A stretch of 64,000 bases of DNA from JAPPHY01 sp965247535. GTDB lineage: Bacteria; Chloroflexota; Dehalococcoidia; Lucifugimonadales; UBA2985. Shown in pieces: positions 44,971-53,216 of this stretch. The notes under the pieces were generated by a model. It was not told where the DNA came from. It saw only the letters and a list, made by a program, of their open reading frames with translations, and made no database searches. Position numbers and translations under genes: made by a program. The stretch lies in NCBI GenBank assembly GCA_965247535.1, contig OZ252018.1, positions 620,001 to 684,000 of the forward strand, in the 5' to 3' direction. Positions within the stretch are counted from its first letter, which is position 1. The number at the start of each line of letters is the position of its first letter.

Positions 44971-45003
44971 GTCTCCACCTGAGTCGAAAGATTAGCATCC
45001 CCA

Positions 45004-45032
45004 ATACTATACGCGCAGAGGCGGAATGACAA
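45004..45032 (-). promoter_or_regulatory. Predicted promoter for asd-dapA
   Basis: On the minus strand TTGTCA (45032-45027), a 17-base spacer and TAGTAT (45009-45004) match the sigma-70 pattern. Transcription would start near 44997, 27 bases before the asd ATG. The rest of the gap from 44971 to 45166 shows no gene. Confidence 0.6.
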
Positions 45033-45166
45033 GCGCGGAGCGTGACAACGGGCTCCGCGGCGTAGACTACAGCCAAGCGCAGTCAGGAGAGGGACGGCTA
45101 AGACGACTTTCGGATAGCCCCGCAACCAATGAGTTAAAGTAGAATCTGCCCGCGTCGGCTTGGTAT

Positions 45167-45964
45167 CTACAGCCCCAGCAGCTTGTCCAGGCCCACGGTC
45201 AGCCCCGGCGTCTTCACGACCTCTCTGATGGCCAGTGTGACGCCAGGCATGTAGCACTCGCGGTTGATGGTGTCGTGGCGAAGGCTGAGGGTCTGCCCCT
45301 GCGTGCCAAGGACCACTTCGTGGTGGGCCATCCTGCCGGGCATTCGCATGCTGTGGACCGAGACGCCGTCCACGTCGCCGCCGCGCGTGCCCTCCACGGG
45401 CTCCCTCTCCGGAGCGGGGCGTGTGAACGCGCCGTCGCGGCCCTCGCGCAGGTTGCGCGCCAGCGCGATCGCTGTGCCGGAGGGCGAGTCGATCTTGGCC
45501 TCGTGGTGGGCCTCCACGATGTCCACGTAGTCGAAGTAGCGACCCAGGCCGCGGACGAGGTGCATGAGCAGCACGGCGCCGATGGCGAAGTTGGGCGCAA
45601 GAAAGGCGCCGATGCCGTGCTCGCGGGCCAGGGCGTCCAGTTCACGCACTGAGTCCTCGTTGTGGCCCGTGGTGCCGACGACCAGGTTGACGCCGTGTGC
45701 GGCCGCCACTCGGCAGGCCGCCAGCGATGCCTCCGCGTTGGTGAAGTCCACCATGACCTGCGGCCTGTGCGCGTCCAGGATGGCGGCCAGGTCCGGCGAT
45801 ACGGGAATGCTGCCGGAGCCGTCTGGCAGCGGCAGGTACTCCTCGCCGGCGGCGCGGTCGACGCTGGCTACCGGTTCCAGGTCCGGCTCGCGGCACACCG
45901 CGGCCAAGACCTCTCTGCCCATCTTTCCCATCACACCGTGTACAAGGACAGTTATCGGCGCCAT
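45167..45964 (-). CDS. dapB: 4-hydroxy-tetrahydrodipicolinate reductase
   Basis: Reduces the dapA product in the diaminopimelate pathway. 265 residues, with the N-terminal nucleotide motif VHGVMGKMGREV, GTTGHNEDS, the catalytic segment EAHHEAKIDSPSGTA and GVSVHSMRMPGRMAHHEV. An AGGAG precedes the ATG. It starts 33 bases after the pnp stop on the same strand and could be read from the rpsO-pnp transcript. Confidence 0.95.
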   Translation of the reverse strand: MAPITVLVHGVMGKMGREVLAAVCREPDLEPVASVDRAAGEEYLPLPDGSGSIPVSPDLAAILDAHRPQVMVDFTNAEASLAACRVAAAHGVNLVVGTTGHNEDSVRELDALAREHGIGAFLAPNFAIGAVLLMHLVRGLGRYFDYVDIVEAHHEAKIDSPSGTAIALARNLREGRDGAFTRPAPEREPVEGTRGGDVDGVSVHSMRMPGRMAHHEVVLGTQGQTLSLRHDTINRECYMPGVTLAIREVVKTPGLTVGLDKLLGL

Positions 45965-45997
45965 CTCCTGTACCTCACCTCTCGGGTGGTCGCCGTC

Positions 45998-48250
45998 CTA
46001 GCGGGACGGCCTGAACGGAGGCCGTCTGCCTCCCTGCGAGTTGTTGGATGGCCCTGAGTTGCTCCGCGGCCCGCGACTGCCGCCGGGCCTGTCATTGTCG
46101 CGCCGGGGCCTGTCGAATCGAGGCGGCCTCGACTCTGCAGCGCTGGGCGCTGGCTGCCCGTCGCCGCCCGCATCCTGGAGCAGGGCGCGGCGGGACAGGT
46201 TGATGCGACCCATCGAGTCGATCTCCCTGACCATGACGGTGATCTCGTCACCAACCTTCACTACGTCCTCCACGGACTCCACGCGCTCGGTCGAGAGCTC
46301 GCTTATGTGCACCAGCCCGTCCTTGCCGGGCAGGATCTCCACGAAAGCGCCGAAGTTCATGAGGCGCACAACCTTGCCGGTGTATATGGCTCCTACCTCG
46401 GCCTCCTTGGTCAGCAGCTCGATGCGCTCCACCGCCCGCTGCGCGGCCTCCTGGCTTGTGGAACCGATGGTAACCTTGCCGTCGTTGTCCACGTTGATGG
46501 TGGTCTTGGTCTCCTCGATGATGGACCGGATGGTCTTGCCGCCGGGGCCTATAACGGCGCCGATCTTCTCGACAGGTATGGAGAGCCTGAGCATCCGCGG
46601 GGCGTAGGGGCTCAGGTCCTCCCGAGGCGCGGACAGCGTCTCGGTGATCCGCCCCAGCACGAAGATGCGCGCCTCTCGCGCCTGGGTGAGCGCCTCCTCC
46701 ATGATGCCGTAGGTGATTCCCTTCACCTTGATGTCCATCTGGAGGGCGGTGATGCCCTGAGAGGTGCCGGCCACCTTGAAGTCCATGTCGCCGAGGGCAT
46801 CCTCCACGCCCTGGATGTCCGTCAGGATGACGTAGCCGCCGTCCTCCATCATCACGAGGCCCATTGCCACACCGGCGACGGGCGCTCGGAGAGGCACGCC
46901 GGCGTCCATCAGCGCCAGGGTGCTGCCGCAAACGCTGGCCATGGAGGTGCTGCCGTTGGAGCCCAGCGACTCGGACACCAGGCGGATGGTGTACGGGAAC
47001 TCCTCCTCGCTTGGCACGACGGGAAGCAGGGCGCGCTCTGCGAGGGCGCCGTGGCCTATCTCCCTGCGGCCCGGGCCTCCAACGCGCCGGACCTCACCGA
47101 CTGAGTAAGGAGGGAAGTTGTAGTGGTGGAGGTATCGCTTCGAGTCCTCCGGATTGATGGTGTCCAGCTTCTGGTTCTCAGCCATGGAGCCGAGGGTGGC
47201 AATCGTGAGGACCTGGGTCTGTCCGCGGGTGAAGAGGCCGGTGCCGTGAGTCCGCGGGAGGATGGAGGTCTCGCAGGTGATGGGGCGAATCTGCCCGGGG
47301 GCGCGGCCGTCCGGGCGGAGGCCGCTGCGGACGATTCCTGAGCGCACCTCTCGCTTGAGCAGCGCATCGAATGCGGAGCGCACTGTCTGCGAGGAGTGGT
47401 CGTCTGCGAGCTGTGTGGCCACCTCGCGGCTCAGCTCGTCCAGGGCGCCGTCGCGCTCGCCCTTCTCCCTGCCGGAGAAGATCGTGGAGTGCAGGCGGCC
47501 GTCCACCATGGAACCCACCTTGTCAACCAGGTCATCGCCTGCGGCGGGTTCGATGTTCGGCGTCATCTTGGGCTTGGAGGCAACGGCCATCAGCTCTCGT
47601 TGGAAGCCGATGATGGCCTGGTTCGTCTCCTGTCCGAGCTTGACCGCGCTGATGATGACTTCCTCAGGCACCTCGTTGGCGCCTGCCTCAACCATGGCGA
47701 TCGCATCGCTGGTGCCGGCCACGACCAGGTCCAGCTTGCTCTCCTCCAGCTGTGCGAACGTGGGATTGACGACCAACTCGCCGTCGATGTATCCGAGCCT
47801 CGTTGCGGCCACGGGCCCGTCGAACGGGATCTCGGACAGGCAGAGGGCGGAGGATGCGCCGATGATGCCCAGGACGTCGGGGTCGTTCTCCTGGTCTGCG
47901 GACATCACCGTGACGATTACCTGGATCTCGTTGTGGAAACCCTTCGGGAACAGGGGACGCAGAGGGCGGTCGGTGAGGCGTGCTGCGAGGGTTGCCACCT
48001 CCGTGGGGCGGCCCTCTCTGCGGAAGAAGCTGCCCGGAATCTTGCCGGCGGCATACAGGCGCTCTTCGTAGTCGATGGTCAGGGGCAGGAAGTCCACGCC
48101 TTCCCTGGGGTTGGGCGCGGTGCAGGCCGTGACCAGCAGGATGGTGTCACCATATCGGACTGTCACGGAGCCGCCGGCCTGGTTGGCCAGCTTGCCGGTC
48201 TCGATGGTGAGCATACGACCGGCGATCTCTCCGCTAGCTGTGTGAATCAA
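45998..48250 (-). CDS. pnp: Polyribonucleotide nucleotidyltransferase (PNPase)
   Basis: Phosphorolytic 3'-5' exoribonuclease of about 750 residues. Two RNase PH domains are present (ETGKLANQAGGSVTVRYGDT at the start, RSGLRPDGRAPGQIRPI in the middle). KH (IGPGGKTIRSIIEETKT) and S1 (VGAIYTGKVVRLMNFGAFVEILPGKDGLVH) domains follow. The last 45 residues are an Arg/Gly/Pro/Ser-rich disordered tail. I propose TTG 48250 (product MIHTASGEIAGR), because GAGGAGGA lies about 10 bases upstream and family N-termini begin there. The ATG at 48286 has no ribosome site. It follows rpsO, the classic order. Confidence 0.94.
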   Translation of the reverse strand: MIHTASGEIAGRMLTIETGKLANQAGGSVTVRYGDTILLVTACTAPNPREGVDFLPLTIDYEERLYAAGKIPGSFFRREGRPTEVATLAARLTDRPLRPLFPKGFHNEIQVIVTVMSADQENDPDVLGIIGASSALCLSEIPFDGPVAATRLGYIDGELVVNPTFAQLEESKLDLVVAGTSDAIAMVEAGANEVPEEVIISAVKLGQETNQAIIGFQRELMAVASKPKMTPNIEPAAGDDLVDKVGSMVDGRLHSTIFSGREKGERDGALDELSREVATQLADDHSSQTVRSAFDALLKREVRSGIVRSGLRPDGRAPGQIRPITCETSILPRTHGTGLFTRGQTQVLTIATLGSMAENQKLDTINPEDSKRYLHHYNFPPYSVGEVRRVGGPGRREIGHGALAERALLPVVPSEEEFPYTIRLVSESLGSNGSTSMASVCGSTLALMDAGVPLRAPVAGVAMGLVMMEDGGYVILTDIQGVEDALGDMDFKVAGTSQGITALQMDIKVKGITYGIMEEALTQAREARIFVLGRITETLSAPREDLSPYAPRMLRLSIPVEKIGAVIGPGGKTIRSIIEETKTTINVDNDGKVTIGSTSQEAAQRAVERIELLTKEAEVGAIYTGKVVRLMNFGAFVEILPGKDGLVHISELSTERVESVEDVVKVGDEITVMVREIDSMGRINLSRRALLQDAGGDGQPAPSAAESRPPRFDRPRRDNDRPGGSRGPRSNSGPSNNSQGGRRPPFRPSR

Positions 48251-48303
48251 TGTGTTCTTATCCTCCTCATATTTTGTGAGAAACATGGGGAGAACAAAGA
48301 AAG

Positions 48304-48324
48304 AGCGCCCTATGAGCGGGCGCT
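48304..48324 (-). terminator. Hairpin between rpsO and pnp
   Basis: Read on the minus strand, AGCGCCC pairs with GGGCGCT around GCTCATA, followed by CTTTCTTT. The hairpin overlaps the rpsO stop codon. It has the form of a weak intrinsic terminator, matching the attenuating terminator found between rpsO and pnp in Escherichia coli. Confidence 0.6.
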
Positions 48325-48589
48325 ATCTGCGAATGCCAAGGCTGGAGGTTATCTCCAGGTAGCGGGCGCTGTCTTCCTTCAAGAGGTAACGGAGGAGACG
48401 TCGGCGCTTGCCCACCAACTTGAGCAGCCCACGGAGACAATGGAAGTCTTTGCGGTGCACCCTCAGGTGGCTGCTCAGGTGGTTGATCCTCTGCGTCAGG
48501 ATAGCAATCTGCACACCTGTGGAGCCGGTGTCACCTTCCCTAGCTTGGTACTCCCTGATGAGGTCCTGCTTGGTATCTGTCCCCAGCAT
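48323..48589 (-). CDS. rpsO: 30S ribosomal protein S15
   Basis: An 88-residue primary 16S rRNA-binding protein. It shows REYQAREGDTGSTGVQIAILTQRINHLSSHLRVHRKDFH and GLLKLVGKRRRLLRYL, the family signature. AAAGG lies somewhat far upstream of ATG 48589. A strong promoter is at 48656-48628. The conserved rpsO-pnp order is kept. Confidence 0.97.
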   Translation of the reverse strand: MLGTDTKQDLIREYQAREGDTGSTGVQIAILTQRINHLSSHLRVHRKDFHCLRGLLKLVGKRRRLLRYLLKEDSARYLEITSSLGIRR

Positions 48590-48627
48590 CTACGACTATG
48601 ACCTTTCTCTATTCTCTTCTCGGCGGG

Positions 48628-48656
48628 ATTATATCACAGGTCGCGCGGGCAGTAAA
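48628..48656 (-). promoter_or_regulatory. Predicted promoter for rpsO-pnp
   Basis: Minus-strand TTTACT (48656-48651), a 17-base spacer and a perfect TATAAT (48633-48628), 39 bases upstream of the rpsO ATG. The remaining gap to 48880 shows no gene that I can support. Confidence 0.65.
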
Positions 48657-48880
48657 CCGCCGGCTGATTGGATGGCCGCGACGAGAGGAGAGGATGAGGA
48701 AGGGGCCGTCGCGCGAATGCCGGGCGCGTTGTGCTCAGCCGATGAATTCACGGGAGGAACGGACAACCGGCCGGAGCGCCCTGAAATGCGCTGCCAACCT
48801 GCCCAAACCGGGGGCCGCGTCCGACGGACCGGGACCGGCCCCCGTGCAGTATGCGGCGTAGGGTGTAGCGGGCGGGAGGG

Positions 48881-49168
48881 CTACCGTACTGCGCGTTCGG
48901 CGGTGAAGCAGTCGCTACAGTACACGGGCCTTCCCAGCCTGGGCTGAAAGGGCACTTCCGCGTCGCGGCCGCAGGAGGCGCATACTATGGCGTGCATCGC
49001 GCGAGGCGCGCCGTCCTCGCTACTTCGGGACCGTCGCCGAGACGCGCGGCACTCGGGGCAGCGGCTGGGTTCGTTGAGAAGTCCTCGCTTCTGGTAAAAG
49101 TCCTGTTCGCCTTCGGTGAACAGGAACTCGGCTCCACACTCTCTGCAAACCAGGTTCTTGTCACTCAA
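48881..49168 (-). CDS. Zinc-ribbon protein with CxxC-x17-CxxC motif
   Basis: A 95-residue protein with two zinc ribbons. The first is LVCRECGAEFLFTEGEQDFY...CPECRASRRR, and the second is IVCASCGRDAEVPFQPRLGRPVYCSDC, where the Cys pairs are exactly 17 residues apart. This matches a small family of probable zinc-ribbon proteins common in Chloroflexota and candidate phyla, with no known role. ATG 49168 is the natural start. It lies alone between rpsO and the PAC2 gene, on the opposite strand to the latter. Confidence 0.82.
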   Translation of the reverse strand: MSDKNLVCRECGAEFLFTEGEQDFYQKRGLLNEPSRCPECRASRRRSRSSEDGAPRAMHAIVCASCGRDAEVPFQPRLGRPVYCSDCFTAERAVR

Positions 49169-49400
49169 ACCGATGGGTCCTCCTCAGTGAATTCTGGGTC
49201 GCTTGGTCGACCGATTAATCGATGCCCAGAACCCCGGGAAGGACCTTCCGAGCCGCGTCGTAGCATTCCATGCCTGATAGAATGCAGTTTACGGACCGGA
49301 GTCTACCATCGAAAACCATGCGAGTCAATAGCGTACGGCGGGGTTTGTTGACGCTCCGGGAGCCCGTCACGGCGTTTGGCGGCCGGATGGGTGCGTCGGA

Positions 49401-49429
49401 TTGCCAAATCAGCGCAATTGTGGGACAAT
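49401..49429 (+). promoter_or_regulatory. Predicted promoter giving a leaderless PAC2 message
   Basis: TTGCCA (49401-49406), an exact 17-base spacer and GACAAT (49424-49429). The ATG begins 7 bases after the -10 box, at the expected transcription start itself, and there is no Shine-Dalgarno. Confidence 0.5.
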
Positions 49430-49435
49430 AGGCCC

Positions 49436-50317
49436 ATGAGAATTGGCGCATTTCAGCTAAATGATCCCATCCCCGAGTTCAACAACCTCCACGCCATCGC
49501 CCTGCTTCATCCCTGGGTGGACGCGGGCAGCGTGGGTACCCTGGCCCTGGAGCGACTGGAGAACCACTTCGGCGCCCAAGAACTCGGAAAGCTTCACAGG
49601 CCGGGAAGCTTCTTCGACTTCACGCGATATAGACCAACGTCGAAGTTCGTGGAGGGGGAACGGGTGATCGTGGTGCCCAACACCAACGTCTACTACGCCC
49701 TGCAGGAAGAGGGCCCAGACTTCCTGTTTATACATCTCATGGAGCCTCACGCCTTCGCGGAGAGGTACGTGAAGTCCGTGGTGGAGCTGCTCAAGGTGCT
49801 GGACGTCAAGCGGTATTGCCGCATCAGCGGGATGTACAACGCAGTGCCTCACACCCGGCGATTGCGAATCACGGGCTCTCCGGAGCTGGAGAACATGCCG
49901 CAGATGGCCGGGCTCATCACCCCTCGCCGGTCCACCGGCGGCTACCAGGGTCCGACGAGCATCATGAACTCGCTGACCGATGAGCTGGAGAAGCTGGGCA
50001 CGGAGATGATCAACTTCATGGTGCACCTTCCCCACTACCTGAGCCTGGACGAGGACTTTCAGGGGACGGCCCGCCTGATGGAGGTGCTGTGCGCGCTCTA
50101 CGACCTGCCGTCCCACCTTGTGGAGGCGGACCTGGGAGCGAGCCAGTACGTAGACGTGGGCAATCGTGTGGAGAAGAACCTCCAGGTCAAGGCGCTCGTG
50201 TCGAAGCTGGAGGAGTACTACGACGATCAGCAGGAGGAGCCGGAGCAGGAGGAGTCGCCTCCGCTGGCGCCCGGCGTGGAGAGCTTCCTCCGCGAGATGG
50301 GCCTGCGCCTGGACTAG
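49436..50317 (+). CDS. PAC2 family protein (proteasome assembly chaperone-like fold)
   Basis: A 293-residue soluble protein of the PAC2 family. It has HAIALLHPWVDAGSVGTLALERLENHFGAQEL near the start, FIHLMEPHAFAERYVKSVVELLKVLDV, and GLITPRRSTGGYQGPTSIMN. The C-terminal 40 residues are rich in Glu and Gln (EEYYDDQQEEPEQEE), probably disordered. The family occurs in Actinobacteria, archaea and Chloroflexota; its bacterial role is not established. No proteasome genes are seen in this window. ATG 49436 appears leaderless. The frame is open upstream to 49376. Confidence 0.82.
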   Translation: MRIGAFQLNDPIPEFNNLHAIALLHPWVDAGSVGTLALERLENHFGAQELGKLHRPGSFFDFTRYRPTSKFVEGERVIVVPNTNVYYALQEEGPDFLFIHLMEPHAFAERYVKSVVELLKVLDVKRYCRISGMYNAVPHTRRLRITGSPELENMPQMAGLITPRRSTGGYQGPTSIMNSLTDELEKLGTEMINFMVHLPHYLSLDEDFQGTARLMEVLCALYDLPSHLVEADLGASQYVDVGNRVEKNLQVKALVSKLEEYYDDQQEEPEQEESPPLAPGVESFLREMGLRLD

Positions 50318-50470
50318 ACGCAGCGTCCGGGGAGTAGCGCTCCCGTAATTCTCCCTCTTCCGCAGTTGGGCCTGCAATCGAAGTTGCTCCAGGCACCCGA
50401 CGACGTTGCGTTAACGTAAGCCAACCCAGACACGGCTCTTGGGTTATCTCCCACTAGACCGGAAATCATC

Positions 50471-51151
50471 ATGAACTCCAACCCTTCCGGCCGTCTCAGC
50501 GGCGACTACCTCTTGCAACGCGAAGAGTCCGCGGGTTACGTCTACCCCAACAACCTGCGGCTGAGAGTGCACCGCGCCATCGGCTGGACCCAGCGCGCTG
50601 AGATGGCTGGCGTCGACGGCGACCCGGACGTTGCATTCACCTGTTACTGGATCGCCTTCAACGCCGCGTACGCGGCGGATACGGAGCACGCAGCTGAGGT
50701 ATCCGCGAGGGCCCTCTTCTCAGACTACTTCGACAAGATCCTGAGACTTGACGGTCATGGGTCGATCCAAAACGCCATCTGGGAACAGCTCCCAGGGCCG
50801 GTTAATGACATGCTGGACAACCAGTACGTGTACGAGCCGTTCTGGAAGCACGTAAACGGCGTCCCGGGTTTCGACAACTGGGAAAGTCGGCTTCGAAGCG
50901 ACATGCAGGCAATAAACCAGGCTCGCGCCGGTCAAAGGACCGACCTTCTGCTGGAAAAGCTGTTCGATCGTCTCTACGTGCTGAGGAACCAGATCCTGCA
51001 CGGGGGCGCCACCTGGAACAGCAGCCTCAATCGCAAGCAGGTGGACGACGGCGCCGAGATCATGGCCTTCTTGGTCCCATGCTTCGTTAGCGTCATGATG
51101 GACGACCCGGATGAGCCGTGGGGTGAGAACTACTACCCGGTTGTGGAGTAG
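50471..51151 (+). CDS. HEPN-domain protein
   Basis: A 226-residue helical protein with a HEPN-type R-x4-H motif, RNQILH at residues 172-177, in the context YVLRNQILHGGATW, and an upstream aromatic helix VAFTCYWIAFNAAYA. This pattern matches Apea/HEPN-like proteins, many of which are RNases in toxin-antitoxin or defence systems. No good Shine-Dalgarno precedes ATG 50471. Its neighbour 108 bases downstream on the same strand is a DUF6884-like protein. Active nuclease function is inferred from the motif only. Confidence 0.7.
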   Translation: MNSNPSGRLSGDYLLQREESAGYVYPNNLRLRVHRAIGWTQRAEMAGVDGDPDVAFTCYWIAFNAAYAADTEHAAEVSARALFSDYFDKILRLDGHGSIQNAIWEQLPGPVNDMLDNQYVYEPFWKHVNGVPGFDNWESRLRSDMQAINQARAGQRTDLLLEKLFDRLYVLRNQILHGGATWNSSLNRKQVDDGAEIMAFLVPCFVSVMMDDPDEPWGENYYPVVE

Positions 51152-51258
51152 GTACTCCTGATCCAAGCGGAGGGGAACGCTCAGCACGATTTTAGGAAAT
51201 ACGAACAGAAACCCAATGGCCATTTGGAGTCCCCGGTGCAACGGATGGAGGTACGCAG

Positions 51259-51945
51259 ATGATCGTCGTCATATCATGCGCGGGAAGCAAGGCCCCGAGC
51301 GCCGGCAGGCTGCGGACGTCGGACGGCAAGCCGGTCGAGTTCGTGGCGCACCCTGACCTGATGGAGGAGTCGCGGGTCGACCCCAACGTGAACTACGCGT
51401 GTCCAGACGCTCAGTCCGCCTCCGGCGTGACCTGGAGAGATAGGCTGGCAGGATACAACGAAGAGCATAGGCGCACCGGCAGCAACCCCCACAACCTTCT
51501 GCCCGCGTTCCAGCTATACAAGAACCGGATCTATCGCGATCTGGTCGGGGAGTTCGCGCCGGAGAACGTCTTCATCCTCTCGGCCGGCTGGGGACTCATT
51601 CGGTCTGACTACCTCACACCGCAATACGACATCACCTTTTCCAGCCTGGCGCCGGTCGCGGAAAGACGGGACTACGGTCGTGACACCGGCTTCAGGGACT
51701 TCAACGCCTTGGCGGAGATTCAGGAGGCCATAGAGGGCCCCGTTGTCTGCATCGCCGGAAAAGACTACCTGCAGTTGTTCTGCAAGCTGACTGAATCTCT
51801 CGACTGCGATAAGCTGGTGTTCTTCACCACCAACGATCCCCCGGATGTTCCCGGGTGCATGCCCGTGAGATACGAGGGCAAGGGTGGAACCAACTGGCAA
51901 TACAGATGCGCCCGTGACCTCATTGACGGCAGGCTGCAGATATAG
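51259..51945 (+). CDS. DUF6884/YaaA-like protein
   Basis: A 228-residue protein opening with MIVVISCAGSKAPSAGRLRT, the SCxxSK start of DUF6884-type proteins. It continues with AFQLYKNRIYRDLVGEF, FILSAGWGLIRSDYLTPQYDITFS and VVCIAGKDYLQLF, as in this group. Members are common beside phage and defence genes, with no settled function. GGAGGT lies 7 bases before the ATG. It follows the HEPN gene and precedes the decayed insertion sequence, in an accessory zone. Confidence 0.65.
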   Translation: MIVVISCAGSKAPSAGRLRTSDGKPVEFVAHPDLMEESRVDPNVNYACPDAQSASGVTWRDRLAGYNEEHRRTGSNPHNLLPAFQLYKNRIYRDLVGEFAPENVFILSAGWGLIRSDYLTPQYDITFSSLAPVAERRDYGRDTGFRDFNALAEIQEAIEGPVVCIAGKDYLQLFCKLTESLDCDKLVFFTTNDPPDVPGCMPVRYEGKGGTNWQYRCARDLIDGRLQI

Positions 51946-52067
51946 AAGACGCCAACTCCCCGTGTTCAGTCCAGCAACCGGCGCAGGTGCTTCCTGTCCG
52001 GCCGCGTAGCCGAGTTCCCGCCCCACGCTGATTAGGGTCAGAAAGATGTCGGACACCAGCGAGAGAT

Positions 52068-53147
52068 ATGAAAGGGCGGTATGCTGGTGTCAAGATGAGC
52101 GTATATGGGGCGATACTGCCGGGAGTGGCGAGATTGGCATGGTTCCCGGCGGAGCCCTCAACGGAAGCCAAACGCCGATTGAGAGTAGTGAGTTGGTGTG
52201 ACGGACACGAAGGGAAAGTAAGGTTGACAGCCCGTCACTTTGGGTACAGCCCTGACACTATAAGCCGGTGGGTACGAGCGTACAGCTCAGGTGGGATGGG
52301 AGGGCTTGAGCCAAAGAGCAGGAGACCCAGGAGGGTGAGGCAACCTCAGACGCCCCTGGAGGTGGTGGAGAAGATACGGGCTGTGAGGGAGCAGTATCCC
52401 CGGTGGGGACGGGAGAAGCTGCGGGTACTGCTGTCGGAGGAGGGTATCACGCTCTCGGCCAAGAGCATAGACCGGGTGATAGGCCGGCTAAAGGTGCGAG
52501 GGGTGCTTCGTGAAGCAGTGCAGTCCCGGAAGGCGGTCAGGTGGCAACACAAGAGGTTACGACGACCTGGGGAGTTGGTGGTGGACAGGCCCGGGGCATT
52601 GGTGCAAATGGACAGCAAGCACGTGACCTTGGGGACGTGACCTTGGGAAATGGAAAGGTGGTGTACCAGTTTGGGGCGGTGGACTACTTCACCAGGAAGA
52701 GGGTGGTGGCTCTGGCGCCACGGCTTACCAGTCACCATGGCGCAGAGTTCTTGAGGCAGGTGGTGACCGAGTTCCCATTCCAGGTCCATGCCAAACAGTC
52801 GGACGGGGGAAGCGAGTTCCTCAAGGAGTTCGGAGCTGCGGTTGCAGAACTCCAGTTGACCCATTACTTCAACCTGCCCAACTATACCCAGAGCCTGCCC
52901 CGTACTGGATACGGGGGTAATGGGCGCATTGAGCGAAGCTTCCGCACCGACGAGTGAGGAGTGCTACCAGGTGGAGGACCTTCCCGCTGATCTGGGCGGG
53001 CTGGAGCAGGCTCTCCTAGCCTGGAACCACTCATACGAGACGGTGCGCCCCCATCAGGCCCTGGGGTACATGACCCCAGACCAGTTCTACCACCACTGGC
53101 TCAACGCCAATGCAGCGAGAAAGGAGGCCTTGTCCGATATCTCCTGA
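52068..53147 (+). pseudogene. IS481-family DDE transposase, frameshifted
   Basis: The first frame encodes the helix-turn-helix part (ARHFGYSPDTISRWVRAY, GREKLRVLLSEEG) and the first catalytic Asp in VQMDSKH, then stops at 52640. The next frame continues with VTLGNGKVVYQFGAVDYFTRKR and the second Asp in QSDGGSEF, then NGRIERSFRTDE. A third frame gives CYQVEDLPADLGGLEQ and RPHQALGYMTPDQFY. Three lesions explain this: a 14-base tandem duplication of GTGACCTTGGGGAC near 52640, a 24-base in-frame insertion at 52892-52915 (palindromic repeat copy), and one extra base near 52954. The enzyme must be inactive. Confidence 0.85.
52892..52918. repeat. Dispersed palindromic repeat, copy B, inside the transposase gene
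   Basis: Arms CCCCGTA (52898-52904) and TACGGGG (52910-52916) around CTGGA. It splits the conserved TQ-GNGRIERSF region of the transposase, adding eight codons without shifting the frame. Confidence 0.75.
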
Positions 53148-53161
53148 CCCCATACACTTGC

Positions 53162-53190
53162 TTGCTGAACTTTAGAACTTGTGGTATGTT
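53162..53190 (+). promoter_or_regulatory. Predicted promoter for the Pro/Thr-rich lipoprotein gene
   Basis: TTGCTG (53162-53167), a 17-base spacer and TATGTT (53185-53190) lie just outside the right end of the insertion sequence and 27 bases before the lipoprotein ATG. Confidence 0.45.
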
Positions 53191-53216
53191 TTGCCGGAAT
53201 TCTTGAGAGGATGCCA

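Larger units (their letters stand above)
52035..53150 (+). mobile_element. IS481-type insertion sequence, decayed
   Basis: About 1,116 bases bounded by imperfect terminal inverted repeats. The left end reads GGGTCAGAAAGATGTCGGAC (from 52035) and the right end, read inward, GGGTCAGGAGATATCGGACA (53150-53131). Between them lies one transposase gene with several lesions. No target-site duplication is evident from the flanks (CTGATTA on the left, CATACAC on the right). The right end abuts a promoter-like sequence for the next lipoprotein gene. Confidence 0.75.

Noticed and set aside
51946..52034. Short minus-strand gene end (RPDRKHLRRLLD) beside the left end of the IS
   Set aside because: Only about 16 codons are visible, and no matching part is found on the other side of the element.
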